Shown here: piece by piece, positions 34,316 to 42,972 of the stretch
Position numbering within the stretch: the first letter of the stretch is position 1
Layout of the letters: every line of letters begins with the position of its first letter
The notes under the pieces: model-generated
Database searches by the model: none
What the model saw: only the letters and a program-made list of their open reading frames with translations
What the model was told of the DNA's origin: nothing
Position numbers and translations under genes: made by a program
Source: Pirellulaceae bacterium
GTDB lineage: Bacteria > Planctomycetota > Planctomycetia > Pirellulales > Pirellulaceae
Direction of reading: 5' to 3'
DNA: 64,000 bases
Assembly: GCA_029243025.1 (NCBI GenBank)
Contig: JAQWSU010000055.1
Coordinates: 62,001 to 126,000, forward strand

Positions 34316-36330
34316 GCTGACGAATCCTTAGCAGGTTTTTTTTTCGATTGGGAAAGTGAACGACGCATCTCACGCAATTCGCGTTCGAAGCCGCCATTCA
34401 GAATGGGGAAGCGACACCAGGTTTTAGGATCTAAGTTTTCGTCATCGACGTGAAAGGAGGGGGCGTAACGTTCTCGTTTCCATTGGTTTCGGCACCAAAG
34501 TCGGAAAAAACGTTCGATCCAGTCTGCCAGTTGCTGATCTTCGTAATGCGAAAAATTGATCTGAATTTGTTGTAGGACTTCGGTCGGCGTTTGCTTGTCA
34601 CGAATGGCCGCACGTTCAATCGCATCTAACAAGTCGTAAGGCATCAAGTCCGCTTCGTCTGTCTGCCCTTGGGCCAGAGGTCGAAGTTCGGCGGTCGGTT
34701 CCTGATCGTTGACCAAACTGAGAATCGGAAGGGGGGCCAGGTCAACCGGTCCTTGCTGCTGCATCCAGACGAGCCACTGCCGCAAGAATGCTTTGTCAAT
34801 GCCTGCGATCGGAGATAAACCTCCGCAAGTATCACCATCCATGGTGGCATAGCCGACGGCCGCTTCCGAGCGATTGCTGGTAGCCAGGAGCAGGGCTTCA
34901 CGCAGATTGGCGAGCATCCAGACGCTGGGCCCCCGAGCCCTGGCCTGGATGTTTTGCAGTGTCAGATCGTCCTTGTCCCAGGTCAACGGCCGTTGGACGG
35001 CCCGCTCAATCATTCCGGTGTATCCCTGGACGATCTCTTCCACATCCAATTCCAAGTGATTGGCTTTGAGTGCGTTCGCGAGTCCTGCCGCGGCCGCCTG
35101 CGTGGTTCGCGAGCTGTTTTGAGTCGCCTGGTAAGCGGTTGTTAGCAATTTATGGACCATTTGGCCGGCATCGTCTGTCTCCGCCAGCCCTGCGATGTAG
35201 TTCAGTTTTTCGCGAAGCTTCTTTCCCCCGAGTTTTTGATGGGCGAAATGAACCATCAAGAAACACAAGGTGGCTACGGCAGCGGAATCCGCTCCACCGC
35301 TCAGCGAAACGATAAAGCCTCGCGAGCGACTCTTCCGCAAATAATCAAATAAGCCGAGTGAAATTGCGCGAGCAAACTCTTCTTCCTTAATTGTTTCCGA
35401 ACTTTCCCAACTGGTGCGACTGATTTCAGCCGGTTCGACCTCCTGGAGGGGAAAGGAAAAATCGGCTTCGACCAATTGCGGAGTCCGCTCCATGGATGGC
35501 TGATAACTGGCAGTTCTCGCGCGATTGACTCGGACCGCATCGACGTCGACTAAGGCCGAAGTTACGTAGCTGTCTTCGAAGGAAAAACGTGGCCCAGTGG
35601 CCAACATTTTTCCGCAGCTTGCGATCATGGCGTCGCCGTCGTAGATCGCACGACCCGCTTCGTTGCCAAGGAGATTCGCGTAAATGTAGGCAACACTATA
35701 GGCCCGTGAGCCGTCCAAAATAAAACGTCGTCGCACAAGGTGTTTGCCAAAAGCAAAGTGACTCGCACTCGGATTCAGCAGCATGTCGACACCCTGTGTT
35801 GCCAATTGTCCTCCAGGGCGATTCGCCACCCAGGCATCTTCACAGATCTCAAAGCCAATTCGGATCTGGCCGCACTCGAAAATTAGATCCCCCAAGGGGA
35901 GCGACTGTTGACCGACGTCTGTCTCGACGACGGTGTGCGCAGGCCAGGGCTTGAACCAGCGGGGTTCGTAGTGCAAGCCTTCACCTGCCAGATTTTGCTT
36001 CCCGACAAAGCCGAGTAGCTTCCCGTTGGCGACGAGGCCAGCTGTGTTGAAAAGTCCACCACGATGGAAAAGCGGTAAGCCCAGTGAGACAATCATGCCC
36101 TGGGTCTCCGGAATTATTTCCAGCAGAATTTGCTGTGCCGTCTCCTGCAGGCCGACGGAATGAAAAGCGTCTTCACAGCCGTAACCCGTGATGCATAATT
36201 CGGGAAGGCAGAGAACGCTTACGTGCTCATCGCGTGCTTGCTGGATCGCACTCAATATGCGGTCGCGATTGCCGTCCCAATCCAGCGGAGTTTGGTTGAG
36301 TACGGCGGCGCCGACCTTAATAAGTTTCAC
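34312..36330 (-). CDS. nadE: Glutamine-dependent NAD+ synthetase (672 aa)
   Basis: Catalyses the last step of NAD biosynthesis: amidation of nicotinic acid adenine dinucleotide with ammonia from glutamine. The N-terminal nitrilase-type glutaminase domain (about 1-285) has the triad E44 (LPELCITGYG), K111 (VGKQNLAGEG) and C163 (FEICEDAW). The C-terminal synthetase domain has the P-loop SLSGGADSAAV (from residue 342), and later GYATMDGDTCGGLSPIAGIDK-like regions and SLVNDQEPTAELRP. Length matches fused bacterial enzymes. The GTG at 36330 is preceded by GGGAGC. Its stop overlaps the start of the GH88-like gene by the GTGA, an unexpected metabolic pairing. Confidence 0.96.
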   Translation of the reverse strand: MKLIKVGAAVLNQTPLDWDGNRDRILSAIQQARDEHVSVLCLPELCITGYGCEDAFHSVGLQETAQQILLEIIPETQGMIVSLGLPLFHRGGLFNTAGLVANGKLLGFVGKQNLAGEGLHYEPRWFKPWPAHTVVETDVGQQSLPLGDLIFECGQIRIGFEICEDAWVANRPGGQLATQGVDMLLNPSASHFAFGKHLVRRRFILDGSRAYSVAYIYANLLGNEAGRAIYDGDAMIASCGKMLATGPRFSFEDSYVTSALVDVDAVRVNRARTASYQPSMERTPQLVEADFSFPLQEVEPAEISRTSWESSETIKEEEFARAISLGLFDYLRKSRSRGFIVSLSGGADSAAVATLCFLMVHFAHQKLGGKKLREKLNYIAGLAETDDAGQMVHKLLTTAYQATQNSSRTTQAAAAGLANALKANHLELDVEEIVQGYTGMIERAVQRPLTWDKDDLTLQNIQARARGPSVWMLANLREALLLATSNRSEAAVGYATMDGDTCGGLSPIAGIDKAFLRQWLVWMQQQGPVDLAPLPILSLVNDQEPTAELRPLAQGQTDEADLMPYDLLDAIERAAIRDKQTPTEVLQQIQINFSHYEDQQLADWIERFFRLWCRNQWKRERYAPSFHVDDENLDPKTWCRFPILNGGFERELREMRRSLSQSKKKPAKDSSA

Positions 36331-36453
36331 AATATGCTCCCGACTGGCTGGTTGGGGACCGGCAATCTGCAGATCGTTAGGGGCTCGACCTTCGGTTGCT
36401 TCACTACCATTACATTTTCACGCAAGCAATGCGAACGGAACTCGCTCATCATT

Positions 36454-36951
36454 CTACTGTAGGGGCTTGCGTCCGGACTGTTGTCTTTGATTGTTGAGCA
36501 TCTGAAAGGCTCGAGGCTCGTTTTTGATGAATCGGGTGAGTTGAGACGAACTGCAGGCAAGCGCTTCCGCCGTCGGTGGGACGTCCCAGGCATGCACGGC
36601 TAACGCATCCAGCGCCTCTGCGAGCAAACCTGGAAAATCTTCGTGTGCCGGATTGACGGCAAGTCGACCTTTTCGGCAGCGACTCTGCCAGGTCGGACTG
36701 CTTGTCGTCCATTCGGTGCGATAGTTCAGCGCCAGGTTCAATCGCATCCGCCGTAGGGCCACCTTTAGGTTCTCCGCTTGGCTGCGACGTTCGCTGGCGG
36801 ACGCTTCAATTCCCTCGATCTCATGCGTCAGCACGACGGCTGTTTCAACTTTGTTACGGTGTTGGCCCCCGGGGCCAGAACGTCGTTGAAATCTGACGGT
36901 GCATTTCGCCTTTAATTGTTCTTCAGGTACGGTGGCCGGATGTTGAGTCAC
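36454..36951 (-). CDS. Release-factor-like protein with GGQ motif (165 aa)
   Basis: A stand-alone class I release factor domain, like ArfB/ICT1/RF-H, which hydrolyses peptidyl-tRNA on ribosomes. The GGQ motif is at residues 28-30 in RRSGPGGQHRNKVETAVVL; ASASERRSQAENLKVALRRM follows as in the family. There is no codon-recognition domain. Instead of the basic ArfB tail, the C-terminus (about 85-165) has a separate helical domain with WQSRCRKGRLAVNP, PGLLAEALDALAVHAWDVPP and SQLTRFIKNEPRAF, so it is a planctomycete-type variant whose substrate is unclear. The GTG at 36951 follows GGAAAC. It is upstream of nadE in the same direction. Confidence 0.88.
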   Translation of the reverse strand: MTQHPATVPEEQLKAKCTVRFQRRSGPGGQHRNKVETAVVLTHEIEGIEASASERRSQAENLKVALRRMRLNLALNYRTEWTTSSPTWQSRCRKGRLAVNPAHEDFPGLLAEALDALAVHAWDVPPTAEALACSSSQLTRFIKNEPRAFQMLNNQRQQSGRKPLQ

Positions 36952-37104
36952 AAGAAGTTTCCAAGAATTCCTAGACTGTCTATGTTAAGATGCGTGAAAG
37001 CCTCCCCGGATTTGTGGCATCCATCGCATCTTGTGTTATGTTCGGTATCGGGTCGGTATTGAACTTGTGGGCTGTGTAGCCGTTTATTCTCGGAGATTGC
37101 TGCG

Positions 37105-38409
37105 ATGAATCGCATCTTGTTATCCGTCGCTCTTTTCGCTCTGTCAATCGGTCCGGTCTTGGCACAGGACTATGTTTATGAGGCGAAAAGGACGAGCAGC
37201 GCGCCCACCATTGACGGATTCTTAACTGGCACGTCGGAGTGGGCAGACGCATCGACGACAGGGACTGATTGGAGCTTGGTGAAATCTGGCACGTTGGATC
37301 AAGCGAATAATCGCTTCCAAATGATGTGGGATGACGCAGGACTGTATATTTTGCATCAAGTGGATGCGGGTGAATGGCAAGCGGGGCGTGGATTGGGTGA
37401 TATCGAATTCGATTATTGGTATTTGAATTTATTTTTTGATCCGAATACGGATGGCGAATCGAATGATCAGACGGCGCCCACCGACACGGGCGTCGACGGT
37501 TATCAACTCGCATTTAACCAGCCGCTCGGTCAATCGAGCTATGCTCAGGATAAGCCCGATCTGGGCCTATTCCAGGAAGCGCACGTCAATGCGATTTTTG
37601 GAAATCAGGGTTGGGATAGTTCGCGACAAACGGATCGTTTTTTCATGGGAGCTGAAGTCGAACAAACGATGAGTTCCGACGAGGCTTTTGGTTTTACTGA
37701 GATCTTTTTGCCGTGGGCGAATTTTAACGCGGCGGATCCGGAGTTTTACAGTCACTTGGGCGATTCGGGTTTGTATCATCCGCAGGCACCGGTGGATGGA
37801 GATGAGTGGTTTTTCAATATGGCACGACAACGGTTCAACAGCTCAGAATCGGCTGCTTGGCTGCCGCCTTCCGGATCTTTTGGTGGTACTGGCTCGCGTC
37901 CCCACGGCCTGCTCCGTTTCGTCGTTGGAGATACAGCTTTCGCTTGTGACATTAATCTTGATGGCATCTGTACCGCCATCGACATTGACACCATGGCGGC
38001 TGCGATTCTCAACGGCGATATTGACTTACGTTTAGATTTGACTAGTGACGGTATTGTCGATAGAGCCGACAAGGACTTTTTGATTGAAGATTCGACCATG
38101 TTTTTCACCTACTACGGTGATTCGAATCTCGATGGCGAATTCAACAGTTCCGACTTTGTCGCCGTTTTTACATCCGGACAGTACGAGGACGAAGTGGTCG
38201 GCAATTCCACCTGGGAAACGGGCGATTGGACCGGCGACACCGAGTTCGACTCAAGTGACTTTGTGCAGGCATTTCAGGCCGGTGGCTACGAAGGCGGAGC
38301 CCGTGTTGCTGCCGTTGCCATTCCTGAGCCATCCAGTTGCGTGCTATTCCTGTTGGGGCTGCTGATGCTTGGGGTGCGGCGAAAGCTGACCAACGCCGCG
38401 GGCCACTAA
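37105..38409 (+). CDS. PEP-CTERM protein with CBM9-like domain and calcium-loop repeats (434 aa)
   Basis: An exported protein with signal peptide (NRILLSVALFALSIGPVLAQ) and PEP-CTERM end (IPEPSSCVLFLLGLLMLGVRRK). The first 270 residues resemble a CBM9-like/DOMON sugar-binding domain: APTIDGFLTGTSEWADA, FQMMWDDAGLYILHQVD, DIEFDYWYLNLFFD and FTEIFLPWANF. Then come four Asp-rich loops of dockerin/EF-hand style: CDINLDGICTA, DLTSDGIVDRAD, GDSNLDGEFNSSDF and GDWTGDTEFDSSDF. The role is probably binding carbohydrate at the surface or assembling with it; an enzymatic role is not seen. The ATG at 37105 is preceded by GGAGA. It stands alone between divergent and convergent neighbours. Confidence 0.88.
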   Translation: MNRILLSVALFALSIGPVLAQDYVYEAKRTSSAPTIDGFLTGTSEWADASTTGTDWSLVKSGTLDQANNRFQMMWDDAGLYILHQVDAGEWQAGRGLGDIEFDYWYLNLFFDPNTDGESNDQTAPTDTGVDGYQLAFNQPLGQSSYAQDKPDLGLFQEAHVNAIFGNQGWDSSRQTDRFFMGAEVEQTMSSDEAFGFTEIFLPWANFNAADPEFYSHLGDSGLYHPQAPVDGDEWFFNMARQRFNSSESAAWLPPSGSFGGTGSRPHGLLRFVVGDTAFACDINLDGICTAIDIDTMAAAILNGDIDLRLDLTSDGIVDRADKDFLIEDSTMFFTYYGDSNLDGEFNSSDFVAVFTSGQYEDEVVGNSTWETGDWTGDTEFDSSDFVQAFQAGGYEGGARVAAVAIPEPSSCVLFLLGLLMLGVRRKLTNAAGH

Positions 38410-38424
38410 ATTGTTACCGCTCGC

Positions 38425-39111
38425 TCAAACCGTCAACGGCCGTCCGTTGTCCTTGCCGGAGAGAGCCAATAGCATGTTAGCGGCTTTCTCGGACCAAGCC
38501 GCGGGACCGGGGTAGCAGCCAGCTCCGTCGCCGAAGCAACTGCGTAACATCTCTGTGTCGATGATCCCGGGATTGAGCGGTACTGCGGCCATTCCCGGCG
38601 GCAATTCGTGAGCCAAGCTCTGCGTTAAACCTTCAACGGCCCATTTTGAGGCACAGTAGGGGGCTACATCTGCTGCTGACGATCGACCCCAGCCGGAACT
38701 CAGGTTGACCACGACGCCACGCTGAGCTTCAAGCATGGCTGGTAAAAAAGCACGGATGGTGTGAAAGATGCCTTTGATGTTGACGTCAATCAACTGCGAG
38801 AATTCGTCGACAGGCACTTTCCATAAAGGATTATTTTCATTGATGATGGCAGCGTTGTTGATCAGTAAATCCGGTGGCCCATGTCGCTGAAGAATTTCGT
38901 TCGCCCAACGATCGACTTGTTCAACATCGGCCACGTCAACGGTGTGCAGTGAGTGGTCGGAGTGGTATTCTTTTTGCATCTGGCGAATGCAATCCCCATT
39001 GCGGGCACAACCGGCCAGGGTGTGTCCCCGTTGGATCAAGGTCTCAAAGAGTGAGTTACCAAGGCCTCGGCTAATTCCAGTTAAGACAATAAATCGCGAT
39101 TCACCGGGCAT
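38425..39111 (-). CDS. Short-chain dehydrogenase/reductase (228 aa)
   Basis: A classical SDR oxidoreductase. The Rossmann nucleotide motif is TGISRGLG at residues 11-18; NNAA at 85-88; catalytic Ser at about 138-139 (NLSSGWG), Tyr152 and Lys156 in YCASK; and NPGIIDTEM in the substrate-binding region. The Arg after the first strand (CARN) suggests a preference for NADP(H). Substrate unknown. The ATG at 39111 is divergent, only 34 bases from the DUF309 gene, so the two share an upstream region. Confidence 0.93.
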   Translation of the reverse strand: MPGESRFIVLTGISRGLGNSLFETLIQRGHTLAGCARNGDCIRQMQKEYHSDHSLHTVDVADVEQVDRWANEILQRHGPPDLLINNAAIINENNPLWKVPVDEFSQLIDVNIKGIFHTIRAFLPAMLEAQRGVVVNLSSGWGRSSAADVAPYCASKWAVEGLTQSLAHELPPGMAAVPLNPGIIDTEMLRSCFGDGAGCYPGPAAWSEKAANMLLALSGKDNGRPLTV

Positions 39112-39145
39112 TTTCCACTACTCCTCAATCTGTGTTTGCTGATTC

Positions 39146-39775
39146 ATGTCAGAATCCAATCCGACCGTTTCACCCGACTGGCCCCAGCGTTTATTGCCGG
39201 AACGTGCGCTACCGCCCTATTCCTATGTAACGGGCAAGTTTCCTCATCCCGTTCGGGACGCGGCAGGTCACCAGTTTGGCCAACCTGACCGCGTCGAGGA
39301 TCCACTGAATCCCAGCGAATGGCGACAATCCGAATCATATCGGTTTGGCATCGATTTGTTCAATCAGGGCTACTATTGGGAAGCGCATGAATCTTGGGAG
39401 GGCTGCTGGCATGCAGTCGAGCGAACGGGAGCGGTTGGATCTTTCCTAAAAGCGTTAATTAAATTGGCCGCAGCCGGGGTGAAAGCACGGGAAGGACGTC
39501 CGGCAGGCGTGCAGCGCCACGGGACGAGAGCACGAACTCTGTTGCTCGACTTAGCGATTAGCGAACCGCAAGATTACGCCGGTTTGTCATTGAACCGGTT
39601 GATCGACCTGTGTGATCGGCTGATTGCTGATCCGCAAAAATTCGTTGATATTTCGAATCGGCCAGTGGTGATTGTCTTACCAGCGCTGCGAGTCAACGAG
39701 CGCCCAATTCAAGGGGGCGCAGGCCCTCCACGCCAGGAAAGGACGCGTGCGCCTACCGACTCCGAAAACGACTAG
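39146..39775 (+). CDS. DUF309 domain protein (209 aa)
   Basis: A protein of the DUF309 family. The signature FNQGYYWEAHESWEGCW, with Glu, His and Trp conserved, begins near residue 73, followed by the helical stretch FLKALIKLAAAGVKAREG and QRHGTRARTLL. DUF309 proteins are small helical bundles with a proposed metal or ligand site; function unknown. The N-terminal 65 residues and the Pro/Gly-rich C-terminus are extra. The stop overlaps the stop of the convergent oxidoreductase gene through the palindrome ctag at 39772-39775. Confidence 0.88.
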   Translation: MSESNPTVSPDWPQRLLPERALPPYSYVTGKFPHPVRDAAGHQFGQPDRVEDPLNPSEWRQSESYRFGIDLFNQGYYWEAHESWEGCWHAVERTGAVGSFLKALIKLAAAGVKAREGRPAGVQRHGTRARTLLLDLAISEPQDYAGLSLNRLIDLCDRLIADPQKFVDISNRPVVIVLPALRVNERPIQGGAGPPRQERTRAPTDSEND

Positions 39776-40968
39776 CGACGTGCGCGATCGTGCTTCAACG
39801 GTAGCCATTCGCCATGATTGGCACTGCTGTTCACACATTGTTGGATAAAAAACATACCTTCCACGCCGTCATGGACATTTGGATAAACGGTGTCCACTTT
39901 TTCTACGGCTTGTCCTTCGGCGCGGGCAACCATCGCGTCGTAGGCGGCGCGATAAACATTGGCAAACGCTTCGAAAAAGGCTTCCGGATGTCCCGAAGGG
40001 AGTCGGCAGGCTGCTTGCCCGGAGGCATTCATAAATGGCGCGTTGGGGTCGCGGGTGTAGACTTGATGGGCATGACCGTTGCGGCGAACGTACATTTCAT
40101 TGGGATTTTCTTGCCGCCACTGAATGGCGCCCTTGGTGCCGTCAATCTCGATCGATACGTCATTTTCGCGACCATGGCTGATTTGGGAGGCCGTGACCGT
40201 GCCGAGGGCTCCATTTTCGAAGCGGATGACAGCACAGCCATAATCGTCGAGTGCACGGCCTGCTTCGAATGTTTTCAAATTGCAGCTGATCGAATCGGGT
40301 AGCAAGCCCGTCATGTAGCGTCCCAGGTTGTAGGCGTGTGTGCCGATATCACCAAAACAGCCCGCGGCACCGCTCCGTTTGGGATCGGTTCGCCAGGCGG
40401 CTTGTTTTTGGTCTTCGTCTTCCAGTCGCGTGCGCAACCACCCTTGAATGTAAGACGAGCGAATCGCGTTGATTTCGCCCAATTCGCCATTCAAGATCAT
40501 TTCACGTGCCTGTCGGACGAGCGGATAGCCGGTGTAATTATGAGTGACGGCGAACACAGCGTCTGAATTGTCGACGATTTGGGCCAATTCTTCCGCCTCG
40601 GCTAGGTCGAACGTCATCGGTTTGTCGCAGATCACATTGAATCCCGCTTCTAAACCGGCTTTGGCGATTTGCTGATGGGTATGGTTGGGAGTTGCGACGG
40701 AAAGGAAATCGATTCGTTCATCGGCGGGCAATGCGAGTTCCGATTCGATCAACTCTTGGTAGGAACCGTAGGCTCGATCAGCTGGGATGTCATAATCGGG
40801 CGCGGACGCCTTAGCTCGCTCGGGATTTGAGGAAAGTGCACCGGCAACCAATGCTGCTCGATTGTCCAAAACTGCTGCAGTCGCGTGGACTCGGCCAATG
40901 AAGGCTCCTTGCCCGCCGCCCACCAGGGCCATCCGCAGTTTCCGATTGAGGGATCCGTTCGTCGACAT
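39772..40968 (-). CDS. Gfo/Idh/MocA family oxidoreductase (398 aa)
   Basis: An NAD(P)-dependent oxidoreductase of sugars or polyols. The nucleotide-binding start is [20 protein letters not shown]; then [20 protein letters not shown] and [17 protein letters not shown], with the EKP/DKP motif (here CDKP) that holds the catalytic Lys, and [19 protein letters not shown] with the conserved Asp and His. Substrate unknown, but the family is expanded in planctomycetes for carbohydrate catabolism. The ATG at 40968 has GGTGGGAAG upstream; the open frame before it (up to 41139) has no family residues. No signal peptide. Confidence 0.93.
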   Translation of the reverse strand: MSTNGSLNRKLRMALVGGGQGAFIGRVHATAAVLDNRAALVAGALSSNPERAKASAPDYDIPADRAYGSYQELIESELALPADERIDFLSVATPNHTHQQIAKAGLEAGFNVICDKPMTFDLAEAEELAQIVDNSDAVFAVTHNYTGYPLVRQAREMILNGELGEINAIRSSYIQGWLRTRLEDEDQKQAAWRTDPKRSGAAGCFGDIGTHAYNLGRYMTGLLPDSISCNLKTFEAGRALDDYGCAVIRFENGALGTVTASQISHGRENDVSIEIDGTKGAIQWRQENPNEMYVRRNGHAHQVYTRDPNAPFMNASGQAACRLPSGHPEAFFEAFANVYRAAYDAMVARAEGQAVEKVDTVYPNVHDGVEGMFFIQQCVNSSANHGEWLPLKHDRARR

Positions 40969-41321
40969 GGTCTTCCCACCTTTGTTGGTTTTTCTTCGCG
41001 TGGAGTCAATTGGACCTGCAGTCGTGTTAGCCAAAATGCTGGATTCAGCCCCGAGGCTGCAAGGGGGTGCTGTGATAGCTTGAGGCAAGCTGCCGCTCTT
41101 TTTACCAAAAACGAGATTCCAGACCCAGTCACCGCTCACGAATCTGGCAGCCGGCGGCTTGGGACGTTGACATTGGAACGGATCTCTGGCGAAACATTGG
41201 TGAAATCGCTACAGTTCACCGGTAGGGAACTCCGCAGTGGCTCCATCGGATGGGTGGCCAAGCGCGATGGCTCCCAGTCCTGTGCCCCCGTTTCGAGGCC
41301 GCGTTGTAGGAGACCGAAGGC
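40969..41321. other. 353-bp divergent intergenic region
   Basis: No gene is supported; plus-strand frames crossing it are compositionally odd and overlap the oxidoreductase antisense. A ttgaca at 41167-41172 has no clear -10. No TPP riboswitch was found upstream of the thi genes. Confidence 0.5.
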
Positions 41322-41873
41322 ATGAACTGTTCGAAGCACCGCATGACGGGCTATTTGTTGATCTTTTTCACCGGCTGTGCTGCGGCCTTTGGCGGCGGAT
41401 TTTGGTTAAATCGGACCGACGCTCCCTCTTGGCAATTTCCGGAAACGAAGCTCCATGCTGCCTCGTCGACTCAAAATGGGGCTTTTGCGATGGCGGTGGG
41501 CCCCATGGATTCCAACGTGGAGGGTGTCTGCATTCTCGATTTTCTGACTGGCGAATTGACGGTGACCGTGATGGACACGCGAGTTGCCAAATTCAACGCT
41601 GTTTTTAAGGCAAATGTCATTAAGGACCTTGGCATCGACCAATCGAAACGGCCACAATACCTGTTGGCGACAGGGCAGGTCGATTTTCCTCGCGGTGTCA
41701 ATACGGCTCGTCCTGGTCATTCTGTGGTCTATGTATTGGATACGACCTCAGGGACTTATGGTGCCTACGGCATGCCCTGGCGCCGCGAATTAGCCAGTGC
41801 AAGCCGACCGCAATCCGGACCGCTTACTTTATTGGATGTCGGGAAGGCGCGGACGGCCGCGATTCGAGAATAG
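41322..41873 (+). CDS. Membrane-anchored protein of unknown function, first gene of thiS-thiG cluster (183 aa)
   Basis: Not recognised. One N-terminal membrane helix (MTGYLLIFFTGCAAAFGGGF) is followed by a periplasmic domain with ASSTQNGAFAMAVGPMDSNV, GVCILDFLTGELTVTVMD and GHSVVYVLDTTSGTYGAYGM, which looks like a small beta-propeller or beta-sandwich seen in planctomycete proteins. The ATG at 41322 has a GTAGGAG ribosome binding site. ThiS starts 16 bases after its stop, so the three genes are probably one transcript, but nothing links this product to thiamine synthesis. Confidence 0.75.
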   Translation: MNCSKHRMTGYLLIFFTGCAAAFGGGFWLNRTDAPSWQFPETKLHAASSTQNGAFAMAVGPMDSNVEGVCILDFLTGELTVTVMDTRVAKFNAVFKANVIKDLGIDQSKRPQYLLATGQVDFPRGVNTARPGHSVVYVLDTTSGTYGAYGMPWRRELASASRPQSGPLTLLDVGKARTAAIRE

Positions 41874-41889
41874 GAAAAACGTAAAAGCT

Positions 41890-42090
41890 GTGATTGTTCG
41901 TGTGAACGGTGCCCAGACCGAAGTGGCCGATGGTTCGACACTCGCCCAACTGTTGGATCGACTGCGTCTGAATGCCAATCATGTGGCCGTCGAAGTCAAC
42001 TTGGAATTGATTCCGCGAGAGCGGCATCTTCAGTTCTGTCTCTCCGCCGGTGATCAGCTCGAAATTGTGACCCTCGTCGGGGGAGGATAG
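41890..42090 (+). CDS. thiS: Sulfur carrier protein ThiS (66 aa)
   Basis: A ubiquitin-like sulfur carrier for thiazole synthesis. The sequence [20 protein letters not shown] begins the beta-grasp fold, and it ends VTLVGGG, with the C-terminal Gly-Gly that is adenylated and converted to thiocarboxylate. The start is GTG at 41890, which gives the usual 66 residues; upstream in-frame codons are part of the preceding gene. Its stop is 7 bases before the thiG start. Confidence 0.92.
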   Translation: MIVRVNGAQTEVADGSTLAQLLDRLRLNANHVAVEVNLELIPRERHLQFCLSAGDQLEIVTLVGGG

Positions 42091-42097
42091 TTTAGTC

Positions 42098-42943
42098 GTG
42101 ACCACAGATCTTGAAGTTCGTGCAGAAGACTCATTGCAGATTGGGCGGCACTCGCTCGATAGTCGTTTGATCGTCGGGACTGGGAAGTATGAAACCTACG
42201 ATTTGATGGCCCAATCACTGGATATTTCACGCACTCGCTGTATTACGGTAGCGGTTCGGCGCGAGCGATTGTACGACGAGAACGGACAGAATATTCTCGA
42301 TTACATCGATTTGGATCGCTATCTTCTGCTCCCGAACACGGCCGGTTGTTACAACGTTGAGGATGCGCTGCGAACCGCTCGGCTCGGCCGCGAAATTTTG
42401 CGAGGCTTGGACAACCCCGGCGCCGACTGGATTAAGTTGGAGGTTTTGGGGGATAGCAAGACGCTTTTGCCGGATCCTGTTGCGACACTGCGAGCCACAG
42501 AGCAGTTGGTGGGTGAGGGGTTTGATGTGCTTTGCTACACGACGGACGATCCCATGATCGCTCGACAACTGAAGAATGCCGGGGCGACCGCGGTCATGCC
42601 CGCCGGCAGTCCGATCGGGTCAGGCCAGGGGATCTTGAATCCCAACAATATTCAGATTTGTCTGGAATATCTCAAAGAGGGCGACCCGGACTATCCGGTG
42701 ATTGTGGATGCAGGGGTCGGTACGGCAAGCGACGTAGCAGAGGCGATGGAATTAGGTGTCGACGGTGTGCTCTTGAACACTGCCGTGGCCCATGCCAAAA
42801 ATCCGGTGGCCATGAGCTTGGCCATGCGGCTCGCTTGTGAAGCCGGTCGGATGGCCTATCTTTCGGGTCGCATTCCCAAACGACTCTACGCGACTGCCAG
42901 CAGCCCGGAAGACGGTGTCATCGAGAATACTCGTCCTCGATAA
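42098..42943 (+). CDS. thiG: Thiazole synthase ThiG (281 aa)
   Basis: Forms the thiazole phosphate ring of thiamine from DXP, dehydroglycine and ThiS thiocarboxylate. A TIM barrel. Family motifs: [57 protein letters not shown] with the Schiff-base Lys, [17 protein letters not shown] and [20 protein letters not shown]. The GTG at 42098 follows a strong GGGGGAGGA ribosome binding site. Together with ThiS it forms a minimal thiazole operon; ThiH/ThiO and ThiF are not in the window. Confidence 0.97.
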   Translation: MTTDLEVRAEDSLQIGRHSLDSRLIVGTGKYETYDLMAQSLDISRTRCITVAVRRERLYDENGQNILDYIDLDRYLLLPNTAGCYNVEDALRTARLGREILRGLDNPGADWIKLEVLGDSKTLLPDPVATLRATEQLVGEGFDVLCYTTDDPMIARQLKNAGATAVMPAGSPIGSGQGILNPNNIQICLEYLKEGDPDYPVIVDAGVGTASDVAEAMELGVDGVLLNTAVAHAKNPVAMSLAMRLACEAGRMAYLSGRIPKRLYATASSPEDGVIENTRPR

Positions 42944-42972
42944 GTCTGCGAAGTGCTGTGCCCTGATTGATC

